A DNA stretch of 64,000 nt, taken from Hysterium pulicare CBS 123377 (taxonomy: Eukaryota; Ascomycota; Dothideomycetes; Hysteriales; Hysteriaceae). Each line of letters starts with the position of its first letter. The stretch's first letter is position 1. The DNA lies in the NCBI GenBank assembly GCA_000467715.1, contig AJFK01000142.1, positions 1 to 64,000 on the forward strand, read 5' to 3'. A program made the translations under genes and the position numbers. Positions 10,412 through 22,412 of the stretch are shown in pieces. A model generated the notes under the pieces. That model was not told the origin of the DNA and ran no database searches. It saw only the letters and a program-made list of their open reading frames with translations.

Positions 10412-11737
10412 ATGAAAGCTTTGGGAACCCTATATAAACCCTTCTTTAATTGCAGACGAAACCAACAATTCCATTCAGAGTCCTTGAGTTATTTTTCCTC
10501 TGCCAGTTGCTTACAGTACAACAAACAAGAACTATCCCGAACACTTTCTCAGCGCTCATTTTCTACACCATCTCAATTCAAAGTGGCCGAAACGATGCGC
10601 GCAGTAGGTACGTATCCGCCTCCTTCCAATCATCCACTCCTCCAAACTCTAACTATCCGCCCAGACATCAAAGGCGGCGCAGGACCCATCTCCGCGCTCC
10701 ACATAACCTCAATCCCCAAGCCCGTACCCAAAGACTCACAAGCGCTCGTCAAAGTAAAAGCATTCGGTTTAAACCGCATGGATCTGCTTCAGCGCGAAGG
10801 CCACTACCCACTCCCACCGCAAGCGCCCAAGACCATGGGCGTCGAGTTCTCGGGGGTCATTGAAGGGTTTGGAAGTGCGCCGGAAAGTAGCTTCAAAGTA
10901 GGCGACGAGGTGTTTGGATTAGCATATGGGGGCGCGTATGCGGAGTATATTGCCGTGAGCACGCATATGCTGGTGCACAAGCCTCAGGAATTGAGTTGGG
11001 AGCAGTGTGCTGGGATACCGGAGGTACGTAAAGTCATACATACAACTTCCCCCCTCCACCTCGAGATTAGACAGCACCCTTACTAACCGGCATTGATTGG
11101 GGTTTGCTAGACCTGGATAACAGCAACCCAAGCCCTCTACCTAATCGCCAAATTCACCCCCGGAAAATCCATCCTCTGGCACGCGGGCGCCTCCTCCGTC
11201 TCCATCGCCGGCATCCAGCTCTCGCACGCCGAGCACGCGTCCGCCGTCTTCGCGACCGCGCGCCAAGACGCAAAATGCGACTTCGTGGTGCGCGAGCTCG
11301 GCGCGACGGCCGCCTTCAACACGACGCGCCAGAACTGGGTCGAGGAAGTGCTGAAAGCGACGGATGGGAAGGGCGTCGATATCATCATTGACTTCCTCGG
11401 CGCGTCCGAGTTCCAGAATAATTTGAGCGCGGTGGCGCGGGATGGGGTTGTGGTGAATTTGGGGGCGTTGGGCGGGACTAAGTTGGCTGCGGGCGTGGAT
11501 CTTTCGGCTTTTTTCAGGAAGAGGGTTACGTTTGTGGGCAGTAGTTTGAGGAGTCGAGATGAGGCGTATCAGGGGAAGTTGCGGGATCAGCTTGTCGAAC
11601 ATGCGCTGCCGAGGTTTCGGGATGGAAGGTTTAAGGTTATTGTTGATAAGGTTTTGCCGTGGGAGGAGATTCAGGAGGCGCATAAGTTGTTGGAGGAGAA
11701 TAGGACTAAGGGGAAGGTCATTTGTACGATTGGTTAG
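10412..11737 (+). CDS. Zinc-independent quinone oxidoreductase (MDR family)
   Basis: Medium-chain dehydrogenase/reductase of the NAD(P)H:quinone oxidoreductase type. Exons 10412-10607, 10665-11023 and 11111-11737 give 393 residues from the first ATG; from the ATG at 10595 it would be 332, the usual family length, starting MRAVDIKGGAGPISAL. The extra 61 residues are rich in Arg and Ser with few acids and end in RSFSTPSQFKVAET, which looks like a mitochondrial targeting leader. The catalytic GroES-like part has FGLNRMDLLQREGHYP and GVEFSGVIEG; the nucleotide fold has WHAGASSVSIAGIQLS in place of the AGASGVG motif. No zinc ligands are visible. The first intron (57 nt) is stop-free and in frame, so reading through it adds 19 residues. 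G+C is high in exon 3. Confidence 0.85.
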
Positions 11738-12515
11738 GCTTGCAGCATTCTGGGCTTCTTAGGCTTGTTAGAAGTGGAGGTAGGTTAATAGTATATGTGA
11801 AAAGAAAGCTTAATATCCTTATACCTAATATCAGTTGCACGGAAAGCGGCTTGTTCTGAAGTTGACGCGAGACATGGAACTGAATTTAATACTTCTCATC
11901 GAGCCCAAGTAGGAAAGTTATCCACCTTCCCAAATGCTCGGCTTGTGCTAAGTAGGAAAAAATTTATACTATTTCCAAGAAAAAGTAGGTTTAGCATGCT
12001 CAAAGCATAGCAATCATGAACAATCATTAATATCTCGTAATACACAACGCTCAACCCCGGCGCCTGGATATCATAGTCTCGTCCTGGTCGTAAATCGTGC
12101 GATCCCCCTCGCTCTCTCATGGACGCCCTTAAAGCAATAGCTCCTCCTTATCTCAAAGATGTCAGAAGCACGGGGAACCTCGCACATCCAAGCTGTTCGC
12201 TACCACAGAGATACCTACTCCGGCGCACGCAGCATCTAGAAATTCCGGCATCGTTAGGGTCTTGGTAATTGCGTCACGAGATCTTTCGTCTCATCTAGAA
12301 TGAATTAGTTCCGTGCTCCTACGTATCAGAACAGGGGCGGATGATTTCATAGTATAGCGGATAGGAGGGTGCTTTAAACCGTAGAGTGTGCCCTACGAAG
12401 CTGTATGCCTGGAGCTGAATCCCTATGTGCGGTTTCGTATTAGCATATTCGGTGTGGAGAACTTACGGTCGTTGCTCATAGACTAATTCGTTGGACCAAG
12501 TTTTTCGAAGGATTT
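11738..12515. other. Intergenic, nothing recognised
   Basis: Moderately AT-rich spacer with no open frame of note and no repeat that I can see. The minus-strand frame 11896-12120 has no family resemblance. Confidence 0.4.
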
Positions 12516-13112
12516 TCATTCCTCCAACACGCCCATACCAGGACTAAATCTCGTCTTCGACGGTACAAATATAGTTCCGTTCAAATACGCCATCGTCTGC
12601 CGATCATATATCTTCTGAAGACAGGCATCTGAGTCCTTCGCTCGAAGTGCTCGGAGCGTCTCCCGTTTTGGCGATTTCTTGCGGCGTAAAGAATGCGCTG
12701 GTAAGGGATCCCAGGTTGAGCTTGTTGATGATGTCGAGGATGATGACGACCAGCAAGGCGATGCTAACCAGGATCGCGGCGACGAGAAAGAGAAATCCCA
12801 GGTTGGCGGAATTGGGTTGTCTGGAGTTGTGGGAGAGTGTCCGGGCGAAGAGTCCCGTGAGTTGGGATGCATGGATGAACTTGTCGATGTGGAGGTGTTG
12901 ATATCATAAATGGCAACGCGGATGGAATTGGGTGGAAGTGGCTTCCTTTTTGGTCTGCTGAAGAGCGGTGGAGGGACTAAGCCTACTGTAGCTGCAGAAG
13001 TTGGAATAGGTGGAAGTGGACGGAGATGATGAGGATGTGGATGACGAAGTGGAAATAGTGGTGTTGGTGAAGAATCCATATTGCGCAACACGACCCCACT
13101 GGGATAATACAA
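12516..13112 (-). CDS. Possible uncharacterised membrane protein, frame unresolved
   Basis: One minus-strand frame is open from 13112 to 12516 (198 codons) and is rich in Pro and Ser. Its upstream half (around SIRVAIYDIN) and its end (YDRQTMAYLNGTIF) look protein-like. Between about 12890 and 12610 a second minus-strand frame is open and has strong C-ending codon bias. That frame encodes a clear transmembrane helix (LGFLFLVAAILVSIALLVV) followed by a polar tail. The two frames cannot be joined by an obvious intron. The locus could be a fast-evolving single-pass membrane protein with a frameshift, or I may have missed a splice. No family is recognised. Confidence 0.3.
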   Translation of the reverse strand: MYYPSGVVLRNMDSSPTPLFPLRHPHPHHLRPLPPIPTSAATVGLVPPPLFSRPKRKPLPPNSIRVAIYDINTSTSTSSSMHPNSRDSSPGHSPTTPDNPIPPTWDFSFSSPRSWLASPCWSSSSSTSSTSSTWDPLPAHSLRRKKSPKRETLRALRAKDSDACLQKIYDRQTMAYLNGTIFVPSKTRFSPGMGVLEE

Positions 13113-14578
13113 ATTGAAGATTTAGAATGAGTAACACAATATATTGACAGTAGAAGAATTCGCGACGGACACAGAGCAGGCAGATCCTCGTGCTTTCAAA
13201 AAGTCGCATACAGAGGTGGCGGGTCCAGCTTGCTACATATATACGTATCCCTGCCACCTCAAAAACCATCATCACCTACCAGCTGATCTTGATTATCTCG
13301 GTGTGTTAGTGCATGAGAGCGAGACCTCCAAGGTTTCCAAGGTTCGCTCAGCCATGATAATCATCTTCGCTGTTGTTGGTCGGCTGGGAGTTGCCTCAGG
13401 TAGCCGTAAAACGAAAGGCTGGGTTTCTCACCACCTCGTTTTTTTGCATCTTGCCCGCCACCCTCAGATCCCGATACCAGCTATTCTAGAAAGCCTCTCG
13501 GTGCTGAGCGAGCATGGGTAAGCAGCCTCATTGAGTTTGTGAAAGAGAATGATGACTGTGGTTAGGCGATCTCAGCTGGTGGTGATGGGGTTGTCAGAAG
13601 CTGGCGCAGTTTTGTAGAACTCGCGGTGAGCACTCCAACCATCAAACGCAAAGTATTCGTAAGCAACATTGAAAATTCGCGACCTCGAAAATTGGCATCG
13701 AGATTATTTCTTGGAGATGATATCAAGAAGGCTGGAGGTGGTGTCCATCCTTGCCAGAACGTGCTTTTCTTGCATGGTTCACTCCTGGGATGAAAGACCC
13801 AAGGGCTCAATCGGAGCTTACAACACAACGTCAAGCTAAAATGCACGCAACCCCTCCAGTTCTGGGCGTTCGTATCCTGCGAGGGGGTACCATATACTAT
13901 GTTCTAAAGAATTCATTAATCTATGTATTAGGCTACCTAGGTGTTTTCCACTATACCTCAGGGTAGACTCTAGTCACCCTGCTACTTGTCGGATAGACTC
14001 CAAGAAGACAACTTCATGTAAAGCTTGTCGCCGAGTCCAAAGCGTCTTTGTAGACCCGTTGCAACGAAGTTGAGAGGCGTAGGCGAAACACTTCTGGTGT
14101 AGATTGCAAACGTGCTATAGAACGCCATCTTGGCAGAGGTTCCCTTAAGAATACGAACAGTACATGTCCATTGAACGAGTCGTTCCGGTAGGGACCCGTG
14201 CCAATCAGGCTCTAGAGTATTCTCATGATAGAAATGGTCATCAGGGACACACCGTAAAGATGCAGAAGTGAATGTGGGAGAAGCAGGCCCATGGATTAGG
14301 TACTGAAGTAGTAAGAGGCTAATGATAGAATATCATAATCGTGAACAGTAAACCGTAAGGGATATACTACAACCAAGTAGATGCGGAATTCAACAAAAAG
14401 TCAAGATAGCACCTGTAGCACAAAGTGTGGGGGCCCAACGCAGAAAATACCCCTTCCAAAACTGTGAACCCAAATATGCCCTCCAAAAATTGCCCTATGC
14501 CAAGGGTCATGCAAGTGCTAAGAACAGATGAACGCCATGATATCACAGACGCGCTTCAAAAACAGAAATGATGATTCG
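13113..14578. other. Intergenic, nothing recognised
   Basis: About 1.4 kb without a supported gene. Several short frames (for example 13144-13521 + and 13562-13846 -) lack codon bias, introns or similarity. The stretch 13880-14400 is fairly AT-rich. The last part is the 3' region of the Inp1 gene. Confidence 0.4.
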
Positions 14579-16404
14579 TCAATCGACTTCGTAAGCTGGA
14601 TTCGTTTCTCTTCTCCTCAGTGTGGATCCTTCGTGGGAGAGGTTTCCTAGAGGGATGCCAAAGTCATCTTCGCCCCATTCGTCTTCGTCGCCGCTTGACT
14701 CCCATGAGCAGGGGATCCTTTCCCCTGTGTGATGCACCTGATAGGTGTTAAAGCCAAAATTCGAAATCCTAGCAGCAATTCGGAGCATGAGCGTTACTAA
14801 ATGTGCAGGAGGTCCAAGGATGAGCTCGGCTGTCTTCCGGACTAGTGCGGCGGTGAATTGCTTCCTTGGAGCATGGGCAGGGGGGCTGAACAAGTTCTGT
14901 GGGTGTGGCATGGGGGAATACGCCCGTCGCTGAGATGCTCCAGTAAGTTGCCGAAGTCTTATCGTATCTGGCGGTGTTGGCACGTCAAGGAAAGGAGGCT
15001 CGGGGCTGTCATCCGAATCGCTTATGAGAGGTGGTGTTGATGGTGCAGATGACGGTTGGACAATGTTGGTAGGTGTTCGAGGTGATGGTTCTCCTACTCC
15101 TTCATCCTCCGAATTCGGTCTGATAGTGATTTCTGAAATCTGACGTCGATGTTGGCCGCGGCCCCTTGGTACTGCTTGAACTAGGCCTTCTTGTTCAACT
15201 TCCAATTTGCCTTGTTCATGCACCCAGGGATTTTCATCTATCATGGAAGCAGCATCCATGAATGGCGGAGTCGGCGACCGTGATATAGTTTTAGTCATCG
15301 AGTAGAAACTATCCGTACTTGAAATTACACTTATTGAATCTGCAGAAGTATCGTTCCTTCTCTGCTCTGTTAGAGCTGGCATTTCCGGGCTCTCTTCCGT
15401 TTCTAAAGTGGACGCAAGTCCTAAGAGCATCCCTGGAGGTGCAGTGGCTGATCTTGAGGACTGAAACTTCTTCAGTCTTTCTGACACCGATAGCACCTGA
15501 GGAGGCGGTTGAGGGGGGGTCACTTTCAAGTTCGTCATCGGGGTTTCTACGCTCTCTTCGGTCTCTTCATTCGTGGAGTCTGTCCTCACGCTCTCTCGAT
15601 CTTCCTCTTCGCATGGTGACGCGGTACCGGAGTCGGAGCCTTCTAATGTAGGTCTTAGGCCATCCTCAGGTACCCAGGTTTTGTCGAAAAGCCATTTCTT
15701 CGCTTTCTCGGCGGGCTTCCGCGGTCGCTTGCGAGCAGGAGTCTTTGGTGGTTCAGGTAGCGCTACTTCAGACTCTACCCTGAAAGGGCACAGAGTCTTC
15801 TCGTATTGTAAAACCTTGGCCAGCACGGTTTTGAAATTTTCGACCTTCTGCTTATTTTCCGTTGAATCGTAGGGTAATTCGATCCGGTAATAGGAATCTT
15901 GCCGTATCCGAAGCACAAACTTGGACTCTCCATCTACACACCAACACTGTGATTTAGGGAAGATGGTATGGAGTAGGCCTCCGGAGTTTAGGAAGGAGAC
16001 ATTAGATGAGGTAACGCGGTATATTCGTAGCGGACCTGCGGGTTTACATTAGCTATGTACGACAGAAGGATTCAGACTTGGGACGAACCGGCTGCAAGTG
16101 TGCGCTCAGTATAGGATCTCCACGGAATTGATCCCGGCGTGTCTATGCTAATTGCTCCGCCTCCTCTTCTCGAGCTTAAGGTGGTTCTCGCGACGCTTGA
16201 AGTGGCGCTGAAGGAAACAACCTTGGCGAATGTATGTGTAAACAAGGTTTCTATGCCATCTGGGCTTCCGCTCGAAGCTGGAGAGGATGGTCTGGGCGCA
16301 TTGGATATCCTAGCCGGGGTGGTAAACGACCGGCGGAAGGCAGGGATGGAAGGCTGCGGTGGATCATCGAGGGTGGTGGGCGCCGTCGGAGAAGACATAG
16401 TCAT
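14579..16404 (-). CDS. inp1: Inheritance of peroxisomes protein 1 (Inp1)
   Basis: Peripheral peroxisomal membrane protein that tethers peroxisomes to the cell cortex so that some are kept in the mother cell. Two exons on the minus strand, 16089-16404 and 14579-16035, give 590 residues. The conserved Inp1 core lies at about 105-190: GPLRIYRVTSSNVSFL, then FPKSQCWCVDGESKFVLRIR, then YYRIELP and VLQYEKTLCPF. The rest is a long disordered tail rich in Ser, Pro and acidic residues. It has a hydrophobic patch near residue 525 (TAELILGPPAHLVTLMLRIA) that may help membrane contact. The start ATG at 16404 precedes a Ser/Pro-rich leader, and its Met-Thr-Met context leaves a second start two codons on. 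The intron is 53 nt with good ends. It is divergent from the UsgS-like gene. Confidence 0.85.
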
Positions 16405-17019
16405 TGGTTCATGTCGTCAAGAAGGGCAGAGTAAAGCACCTTCAGGAGAGGATTCGGTGGCGTGGGAGGAGTGAAGTGATAGAAGGTGGTGGGCTAGGAC
16501 AGTGTCACGGACTCCCGCCCGATGCACTCGCCAAGGGATGCGTTTCACGGTTGATGGCAGGATCGATAGTCGAAACTCCAAGCCTGAGATTTATTGTTGT
16601 TGCCATGTCTTCACGGTTTATCTTTGGCAACGCAAGAAGATAATGGGCCTTGTTTACCAGCTTTAGCTTGCCTTTGCGCAGCTCAATTGATTGGAGAATC
16701 ACCTCTGCACACGATTCGAAGCGCGTAAACACGCGAGCGCCATGTAGCTTCCACACGGAGGGTGTTGTCCTATTTGCTTACTTCACGACTAATCTGCAGG
16801 TACAGCCAGGCTATTCGCGATGCTCAACTTGGATTGTGGAAGGGAAGTCACAGTATTCTACAGCATTTGATCGAAAGATTCATCCAGTTGGTCCACTGCT
16901 AGGTTTCGCTGCTGCGTACGTCATTCGCGGGGATTTAGGTGAACGCTCCCAGGCTGACGATATCTCTACTCCTTCAGCTACTCCAGCCTGGAGCTATTCC
17001 AACCCACGAACACCACACC
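16405..17019. other. Divergent promoter of Inp1 and the UsgS-like gene
   Basis: 615 bases between two divergent starts. Short frames on both strands have no support. No clear element recognised. Confidence 0.4.
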
Positions 17020-18491
17020 ATGTCCAACTTCGAGCCCAATGCTATGCTCCGGGGCGCACAGCTCACCTTGGTGGGTGGTAAGGACCCTTTTAATGCCTCC
17101 AGAACGGAATTAACTCTTGCTGACGTCTGGACCACAGCCAACCGTGCCCTCCAGAACCCGGGAATCTTCACCTCGCACCACTATCGCCAGGCTGCCTTAG
17201 CTGTTGCTGCTGGCATTGCCATTCGGTTGATCATATCCTTTCCGATAATTGGAGTGAGGGTACTTCTATGGTTTCTTGGGCTATTCATAGACATGGATGC
17301 TGCACGATGGGATAATGATGTTGCAAACGGGTTACACTTTCTTGAGCATTCGGTGCTCCAAGTTCCCTTTTTCCTCATGTCCCTCATGCGCTACATTACT
17401 CCGACGCTCGATCAGATGTATACCTCCCTCCCCGCTGTATAATTTCCAATTGCTCATACACTGTCTAGGTTTATGGAATCACTCCAGTGGGTCGACCAGA
17501 CGTACGTACAGAAACACAAATCCGAGGATCCGCGAACCCTCCGCGCCATGTATTATCCCAATTTGCGGATGTATTCCACGCACGGGGAAACCAGCGAGCG
17601 CAAGACTCCGAAGGAAGCGATAATAATCTTCTTGATTCGATATGGAAGAAGGGCTGGCATATCGTTGGCTGTATACGCCTTGTCATACCTCCCCTATGTC
17701 GGTAGATTCGTCCTCCCAGCTGCTAGTTTCTACACCTTCCGCAAAGCTGTCGGCACTCAACCAGCAGTCATCATCTTCGGTAGTTCTCTGCTTCTGCCCA
17801 AACGGTACATTGTCACATTCCTACAATCCTACTTCTCCTCTAGAAGTCTTATGCGCGAATTAGTAAGTTCATGTCCAGCTCTTTAAGTTCAAGCCATACC
17901 ATCTGTGGTCCTCGGAGGATGCGCATGCTCATACCAATCATGTTGCCGTGGTATGTTTAGTCAATCTGAGCTCTGCGAGGAGCCTCAAAAGGATTTTCTC
18001 ACTGCGAGAGCTTCTTAGTAATAGCATATCACTTATACCTAACTTGGGGTGGGAGAGAAATGTGCTCTTATGGGGCCTTTAGATTCTACTATTAAGGAAA
18101 ATGTTATAATGCTAACGCTTTCTTACAGCTTGAACCGTACTTCTCTCGCGTTCGATACACCAAAGAGCAAAAGAAGTTGTGGTTCCGGGATCGAGAAGGA
18201 GTTCTTTTTGGCTTCGGCGTGGGGTTCTTTGCCATGATCAAAATTCCTCTGGTCGGCGTTCTGATCTATGGCGTCGCTGAAGCATCGACGGCATACCTCA
18301 TCACGAAGATTACGGAGCCTCCGCCTCCTCCTGCCGAAGCTGAAGAGTTCAAGGAGAGGCAGATCAGATGGCATAACAAGCACGACTTCCTGAGTCTACC
18401 TTTGAATATGCTCGATGCGCACAATGTGGCAACAGACCCCCAGGGTCAAAATCCGATGGGCCAGGAAATACCACGAAAACAGTTTACGTAA
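17020..18491 (+). CDS. UsgS/RRT8-like multi-pass membrane protein
   Basis: Fungal membrane protein that I recognise as similar to the Aspergillus protein annotated UsgS, probably related to the yeast RRT8/LDS1/LDS2 group of lipid-droplet and spore-wall proteins (EI24-like fold). Exons 17020-17077, 17138-17417, 17469-17862 and 18129-18491 give 364 residues. The start MSNFEPNAMLRGAQLTLVG fits the family. Hydrophobic segments lie near AALAVAAGIAIRLIISFPI, VRVLLWFLGLF, ISLAVYALSYLPYVGRFVL and IKIPLVGVLIYGVAEASTA, and the tail is polar and cytosolic-looking. The first intron (60 nt) is stop-free and in frame; its removal restores LVGANRALQNP. Intron 3 is unusually long (266 nt). A role in lipid droplets is inference from the yeast relatives. 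Confidence 0.82.
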
Positions 18492-19204
18492 CCGGAAGGC
18501 TATTTGCGTTGCGTTGGATGATTCAACATGGGAACTCTCAGGTGTGGAAATATATAAGTTGATAGTTCTCTATGGGCAGAGCAAATGGTAAGGTGAATAA
18601 CAGCCCCTTTCCCGCGTACGCAGAATCAGGTCCCGGACAATAACACCACTCAGCCTTCTCAAAGGGGTTAAAGAGTTGGATAAAGCTCTCCGCTTAGGTT
18701 GATCTCTTTGGTAGACGTAATCTCGACTTAATGGCGAAGCACATGTCGAGCACTCCGGGGATAATGTTAGCGCTTAGGTGCTTGGAACTGTATTCCAAGA
18801 CACTTAGCAATGAGCAATTGGTGTTTATCATGAACTGCCGTTATATGGTGGAGAGCTACATTCCAGCGACGAGATATATTTGACGGTGCATCTTTGGCAG
18901 TAAATCTACCCCGCCCTACAGTAGCGGGGCTGTCCAAAGCTACGTAAGAGCTCTTGCTTTATCTCAACCCCTTATCGCCTTCCCTGTATGCCGGCTTCCT
19001 AAGTGAGCCTTCACACTCGTCACTCTCCATCATGACATTATCTGGCACGATTCCCCGCATCGCCTTTGTATTTGAAGTGAAGCAATGCCTCTTCCTGGCC
19101 TGCCTTCTGGTGGTTTTTGCACATATCCGCCCTAGTACCTCACCCATACTTCCCAATTCTTCATAGTTACTTCTAGGATACCTTGCATTTGACCTTCATC
19201 CGCA
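18492..19204. other. Intergenic spacer before formamidase
   Basis: No supported gene. The frame 18954-19166 (+) and its minus-strand shadow lie in the likely 5' leader of the formamidase gene. Confidence 0.4.
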
Positions 19205-20780
19205 ATGCCTAAGCAGGAGCTTCGTTTCGCGGCAAAGGTCTCTCTTGACAAACCTGCAGCTGAACAAGCTTGTCTCCATGTAAGCGGCGCGTTTCTAGAC
19301 TTCCAATTGATTGTTACTGACGCTCAATGGCTAGAATCGATGGCACCCAGACAGTTCGTCACCCTCATGAAATAGTCAATCACGTCGCCACCTTTTGCTC
19401 ACTATACCACAGTTCCCTCCTGTGGCGAAATCAAGAACAATGAAGTCGTCAAGATCGAATGTGTAGACTGGACCGGAGGTCAAATCGGAAACAACGACAG
19501 CGCCGACGACGTGAAGAATGTTGATCTTACACGCGTCCACTATCTCACTGGTCCCTTCGACGTTGAAACCGCAGAACCGGGCGACGTCCTCTTGATCGAG
19601 ATCCAAGATGTGCAACCCATGCAAGAGCAGCCGTGGGGATTCACCGGCGTATTCGACAAAGCCAATGGCGGAGGATTCTTAGACGAGATCTACCCAAAGG
19701 CAGCCAAAGCCATATGGGATTTTGAAGGCAGTATGTATATAGCTGCTCCCCCTGACATGAACTAAACTACTTACAATCCTCTCGTCTTCTGCAGCAGTCG
19801 CCACATCCCCGGTGTCCGTTTCGCCGGCCTTATCCACCCCGGCATCTTAGGCTGCGCACCGTCCCCCGAAGTCCTGGCCACATGGAACAAGCGTGAAGGA
19901 GAGCTCATCAAAAGCTGCTCTCATATGGACCGCGACGTCGCCATGCCTCCAGAACCTCAGAGCGTGCATGTTGGAAGCGGAGGCGACGACATCAAGGAGA
20001 AGGTTGGTAAGGAGGGCGCGCGAACGATCCCAGGAAGACCTGAGCATGGCGGAAATTGTGATATCAAGAATCTGTCTAGGGGAAGCAAGGTCTATCTCCC
20101 GGTCCATGTGAAAGGGGCGAAGTTTAGTGTGGGTGATTTACACTTCTCGCAGGGCGATGGAGAGATTTCTTGTAAGTCGGGTCTCATCAAAAGAAGTGGC
20201 AATGAGATCTATGCTTACATGCACCAGTCTGCGGCGCCATTGAAATGGCTGGCACCATCACGATCAAGTTCACAGTCATGAAAGACGGCATGGCGCAACT
20301 CGGAATGAAATCCCCAATCTACATTCCCGGGCCTGTGGAACCGCAATTTGGTCCTGGAAGGTATATTTACTTTGAAGGATTCAGTGTCGATGAGAATGGA
20401 AAGCAACATTATATGGATACTACCGTGGCATATCGGCAGACGAGTCTTAGGGTTATTGAGTATTTGAGGAGATATGGTAAGCACGACCCCCCAAAAACCG
20501 TGGAATTGATAGGGCTGATTTGTCGAAACAGGCTACGATGACTACCAGATCTACCTCCTCCTCTCTTGCGCACCTGTCCAAGGGCACGTTGCTGGTATCG
20601 TGGATGTAAGTAATCACTCACTTCAGTCATTCCCTGAAATGGGACTCCCTAACCACGCCATAGATACCAAACGCATGCACGACCATGGGTCTGCCAATGG
20701 ATATATTCGACTTCGACATTTCTCCCAGTACTCCTGCAAAGAAGATGGACCTGGGATCCTGTGCTTTTACTAGTAGTTAA
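19205..20780 (+). CDS. fmdS: Formamidase
   Basis: Hydrolyses formamide to formate and ammonia, a nitrogen-scavenging step in fungi; cytosolic, acetamidase/formamidase family. Seven exons: 19205-19279, 19335-19353, 19413-19734, 19795-20171, 20228-20476, 20532-20605 and 20664-20780, giving 410 residues, the usual length. Marks: LHNRWHPDIP, VECVDWTGGQI-type segment KIECVDWTGGQIGNND, SRHIPGVRFAGLIHPG, GNCDIKNLSRGSKVYLPV, HFSQGDGEISFCGAIEMAG and LLSCAPVQGHVAGIVDIPN. Exon 2 is only 19 nt and encodes NRWHPD. The exon 3/4 join is the weak point: I chose the donor at 19735 because it restores SRHIPGV in frame; the donor four bases upstream (19731) does not. In Aspergillus the orthologue is nitrogen-regulated; I did not find decisive GATA sites. 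Confidence 0.9.
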
Positions 20781-21610
20781 GCTAAGTACAGTAGCTTGGG
20801 GAACCCTTAGAGGGGTGCACAGGGGGTTTGTATGCCTCATTCGACGCAAGAGGGTGGGGGTGTGTCTAGACGATTTGACCTGTGGGAAGTCAAGCAAATC
20901 GAGTTGCGTGATGTAAGACTCGGTGGAACTAATCATTTTACCCAAGTCTAGTTATAAGTAAGTAGGTAAGAAGATTTTAAGTTCTATTAGTATTATTATT
21001 TATTATTCTAGTGCTATTAATTGTATACTCTATTCTCCACAACTTAATTCATTACATAAATCCCCATGCCCATCTCGTCCTACTGCCACTTCCACTTCCA
21101 CTTCCACCCCAACCCAACTCCCTATTCTCTTCAAACACCCGTCTTCGACTTCCCTTCCCTTCCCTCCACCCCCATACCAACCCATCACATCACCTCCTCT
21201 CCCCCACCGCAACCCACCTATTCAATGCCCCAGGTCCTCCATATGGACCAAACTGCCTCAGCTGTTTCATCTGCGTACTTTCCGATCGCTCCCTCTGAGA
21301 GCTTTGAGCAAGGGAACTTGCTTGCATGCCAACTGCCTCCTTCTGGATTGAATACTGCTCTTTAGTAAAGAGAGCAGCTCCTGTTGTGGAGTGGATGGAT
21401 GGCATATTTCGATTCTAGGGAGAGAGGGGGGAATTGTATGTCAGAGGAATATTAAGATTTTAAGATTTTGAAGTTTTAAAGTTTTGAAGAGGTGGAGGTT
21501 AGGATGGAAAGTTAGTGTTAGAACGAGAACACATCACTTTATACAGAAAAGCGGAGCCTGGAATCGCTGGTCTGCCTATGAAGAAGGGATTGAAACACGA
21601 TGAGATGAAT

Positions 21611-21626
21611 TGTGTGTGTGTGTGTG
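21611..21626. repeat. (TG)8 microsatellite
   Basis: Eight TG units in a row, with a partial unit on each side. Confidence 0.9.
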
Positions 21627-21904
21627 GTGCGTGTATCTGCATACTGGTGACGCGGTCCAGTGAGCACCGTCTACCATTTTTCGAGCTGATGCCTGAAGCG
21701 TTACGTTTTGCACGTAACCTAACCTACCTAACAAAAGCCTATATGCAGTTTGATGATCATTGCATCCTTAAAGGATTCAGTGTGAATGCGCTTCGGTGGT
21801 TTGCGCGTGTGATTCATGTTCACATGGGGTAGGTAGTTACTGTGAGATGGTATTTCATCCTACCGCAAAGGCGCGGCTGGAGAGCTGGACGATGGGTAGG
21901 AGTT

Positions 21905-21934
21905 GAGAGATCAGGTGGTGAGAGATCAGGTGGT
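21905..21934. repeat. 15-bp tandem duplication
   Basis: Two exact head-to-tail copies of GAGAGATCAGGTGGT with no spacer. Confidence 0.9.
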
Positions 21935-22412
21935 GAATACGATGGGGCGTATAGTAAAGCAAGAGTGTTAGTTGGGGATTGTTGAGCGTATGGCTACGGA
22001 ACTCGGAGGCGTTTAGTTGAGTCTGTGTAGAGGGGTTGGGCTTTGTATGCCGCCTCAAGTGGATTTCCATTTTTGAGATTGCTTCAAGGTTGCAAAAGAG
22101 ACATGTCTTGATTTTGATTCCGGGGGAAAGGATCAAGTCGTTAGAGATTTAACGTGTACCTGGTATTGAAATGTTCATCGGGACTTGGTCGTGAACTAGA
22201 AATGAACTCCTCCAATGCTACCGCAAGCAGAACTTCAGACGAGACCATCCAAAACAGTACCATAGGCGTCGCTCAATACTATGAAATAAAAATGCCGGCA
22301 AATCTTTTAGTTCTCTCTCCCCTTTTCACTTATTCACAGATCCAGCCTTCCTCCAAAATACTCACTAACTAGTGCCACTTCACAATCGCACTTTTCCATC
22401 AGCACACAAACC

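Larger units (their letters stand above)
20781..22412. other. Long intergenic stretch with simple repeats
   Basis: No supported gene in 1.6 kb. It holds an AT-rich patch (about 20940-21060), a CT-rich stretch with CCACTT repeats (about 21086-21200), a series of near-repeats of AGATTTTAA/AAGTTTT type (about 21445-21495), a (TG)8 run at 21611-21626 and a 15-bp tandem duplication at 21905-21934. Open frames here follow these biased tracts. Confidence 0.5.

Noticed and set aside
11141-11683. 180-codon minus-strand frame
   Set aside because: Shadow of the G+C-rich third exon of the quinone oxidoreductase.
19731-19734. Donor GTATGT at 19731 for formamidase intron 3
   Set aside because: Strong consensus, but puts SRHIPGVRF out of frame; the donor four bases downstream at 19735 keeps it.
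21011-21365. Pro/His-rich plus-strand frames
   Set aside because: They follow CT-rich simple sequence; no splice structure or conserved text.
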